Positions 4,572-5,189 of a stretch of 5,189 nt of DNA are shown in pieces. The position numbers and the translations under genes are program-made. A model generated the notes under the pieces. The model made no database searches and was not told the origin of the DNA. It worked only from the letters and a program-made list of their open reading frames with translations. Within the stretch, counting starts at the first letter, position 1. Every line of letters starts with the position of its first letter. The DNA lies in the NCBI GenBank assembly GCA_934646865.1, contig CAKUEU010000091.1:1-5189 (forward strand). The letters run 5' to 3'. Source of the DNA: an uncultured Collinsella sp. Lineage in GTDB: Bacteria > Actinomycetota > Coriobacteriia > Coriobacteriales > Coriobacteriaceae.

Positions 4572-4678
4572 CCCAAAACATGTACGCCAGCATCCAAAGT
4601 CGACATTTTTCGACATCTTTGGATGCTGGTGTACAACTTTTTAGGTAGTCATTGGGAACGTTCTTAAATGGCCGCTCG
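4572..4678 (+). repeat. Composite intergenic repeat, copy 2
   Basis: Second copy of the unit at 3521-3632, in the same orientation, starting 20 bp after the ribbon-helix-helix stop codon. The hairpin segment differs by one substitution in the left arm and one extra A in the leading A-run. The second palindromic unit has three substitutions and lacks the ACTA that copy 1 has just before GCCGC. Both copies follow + strand genes. Confidence 0.85.
4581..4642 (+). terminator. Intrinsic-terminator-like hairpin in repeat copy 2
   Basis: TGTACGCCAGCATCCAAAG (4581-4599) pairs with CTTTGGATGCTGGTGTACA (4617-4635), with one G-U wobble (G4586/T4630) in place of copy 1's A-U. The 17-nt loop is identical to copy 1, and CTTTTT (4637-4642) follows. 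It would end the transcript of the ribbon-helix-helix gene. Confidence 0.6.
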
Positions 4679-4702
4679 TTAAAGACCCCTCCCCGATGAC
4701 TA
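4646..4702. repeat. Second palindromic unit of copy 2 with displaced outer arm
   Basis: The central palindrome GAACGTTC (4656-4663) is intact, but the right arm next to it is shortened to AATG (4667-4670). A matching arm reappears at 4696-4702: TAGTCAT (4646-4652) pairs with ATGACTA. The pairing extends inward through a T-G wobble and GGG (4654-4656) with CCC (4692-4694). The unit ends 10 bp before the stop codon of the minus-strand SPASM gene. Confidence 0.4.
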
Positions 4703-4712
4703 GACGACAATC

Positions 4713-5189
4713 CTACTCCTCAATCTCTTTCCAGCACTGGGGGTCGGCATCGTACATGTCGCCCGTGTAGCCGTACGTCACCGCAGGACATCCGCGGCAC
4801 CAACCAAAGAGCTCGCACTTGGCGCATTTCTTGAACTTCTTAAAATCGCGTTTGGCTTCCATTTGCGGAGAGAAGAAGAGCTCCTCCAGCGAGTTTTCGG
4901 CAACGTTACCCACCTTGCTCTCCATGCGGCGACACGCATAGACATCACCCGTAGGCAGCACCGTCATATGACCCGTACCGCAGTGGCAGCCGTCATAGAT
5001 CATGCCGGGCTTGGCGTCCTCGGGAATGGTGAACTTACCCTGCTCCCACAAAAGCAGCGTCCACAGGTGATCTTTGAGCTGGAAGAACGTTTTGCACCCC
5101 GCGGCCTGGTGAAACTCCATGCGCTCCTGCGCGGCCAGCAGCACATCGCGATACTCCAGCGGTTCCAAATGGAACTCGTCACGCTTTTG
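4713..5189 (-). CDS. Radical SAM/SPASM domain protein, C-terminal part (5' end outside window)
   Basis: The frame is open from the window edge to TAG at 4713-4715, giving the last 158 residues. Counting from the edge, the cysteines follow the SPASM plan: CHCG (C68, C70), then LPTGDVYACRR (C86), VGNV and SLEELFF, then C122-x2-C125-x5-C131-x2-C134 in KCAKCELFGWCRGCPAVTYG, and a final C152 in DPQCW. These ligate two auxiliary [4Fe-4S] clusters in enzymes that modify peptides, proteins or alcohols by radical chemistry. The CX3CX2C radical SAM motif should lie upstream, beyond the window. Related proteins include RiPP peptide maturases and anaerobic sulfatase-maturing enzymes. GDVYACRRM-x-SKVGN and CRGCPA point to the peptide-maturase side, but the substrate cannot be told and no Cys-rich precursor gene is visible downstream. 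The TTG at 5168 is not a convincing start because the frame continues through it. Confidence 0.85.
   Translation of the reverse strand, partial: QKRDEFHLEPLEYRDVLLAAQERMEFHQAAGCKTFFQLKDHLWTLLLWEQGKFTIPEDAKPGMIYDGCHCGTGHMTVLPTGDVYACRRMESKVGNVAENSLEELFFSPQMEAKRDFKKFKKCAKCELFGWCRGCPAVTYGYTGDMYDADPQCWKEIEE

Noticed and set aside
3529..4635. Hairpin copies as CRISPR repeats
   Set aside because: There are only two copies, 1.05 kb apart, with genes between them. There is no regular spacer array and no cas gene.

Overview
The window looks like chromosomal DNA from a fairly GC-rich member of the Coriobacteriia, most likely a gut Collinsella-like actinobacterium. This rests on base composition, codon use and the style of the encoded proteins, not on any database match. 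It holds four complete or near-complete genes in the left two thirds, an AT-richer and gene-poor accessory stretch at about 3.5-4.3 kb, a small DNA-binding-protein gene, and a truncated gene at the right edge.

Left part (1-2358): the last 27 codons of an unidentified + strand gene converge on a minus-strand MalY/PatB-type PLP-dependent C-S beta-lyase (156-1367). Upstream of it, on the same strand, is trmO (about 1480-2225), the methyltransferase acting on tRNA t6A37. It is broken by an apparent one-base deletion in a short T-run (A2150-A2153 on the + strand), so it is either a pseudogene or a sequence error.

Middle part (2359-3483, + strand): a regulator with an unusual three-part layout (XRE helix-turn-helix, CxxC zinc ribbon, TipAS-like ligand-binding domain) diverges from trmO. 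It is followed 51 bp later by a glutaredoxin-like gene, and the two are probably co-transcribed. A short inverted repeat sits at the predicted promoter of the regulator and could be an operator.

Accessory part (3484-4712): two same-orientation copies of a roughly 110-bp composite repeat lie about 1.05 kb apart (3521-3632 and 4572-4678). Each consists of a 19-bp-stem hairpin with a T-run, followed by a palindromic unit centred on ACGT. The few differences between copies mostly preserve base pairing. Between the copies are a 234-bp non-coding element with 32-bp terminal inverted repeats (MITE-like), a 27-bp quasi-palindrome, a possible decayed ORF, and an apparently orphan ribbon-helix-helix gene (4286-4552) with tandem TGTNTACA sites over its promoter.

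Right edge (4713-5189, minus strand): the C-terminal SPASM domain of a radical SAM protein, whose catalytic N-terminal part lies outside the window.

The most notable items are the covarying duplicated repeat, the MITE-like element, the XRE/zinc-ribbon/TipAS fusion, the trmO frameshift and the orphan RHH gene with its tandem operator-like repeat. No complete new multi-gene system is visible.
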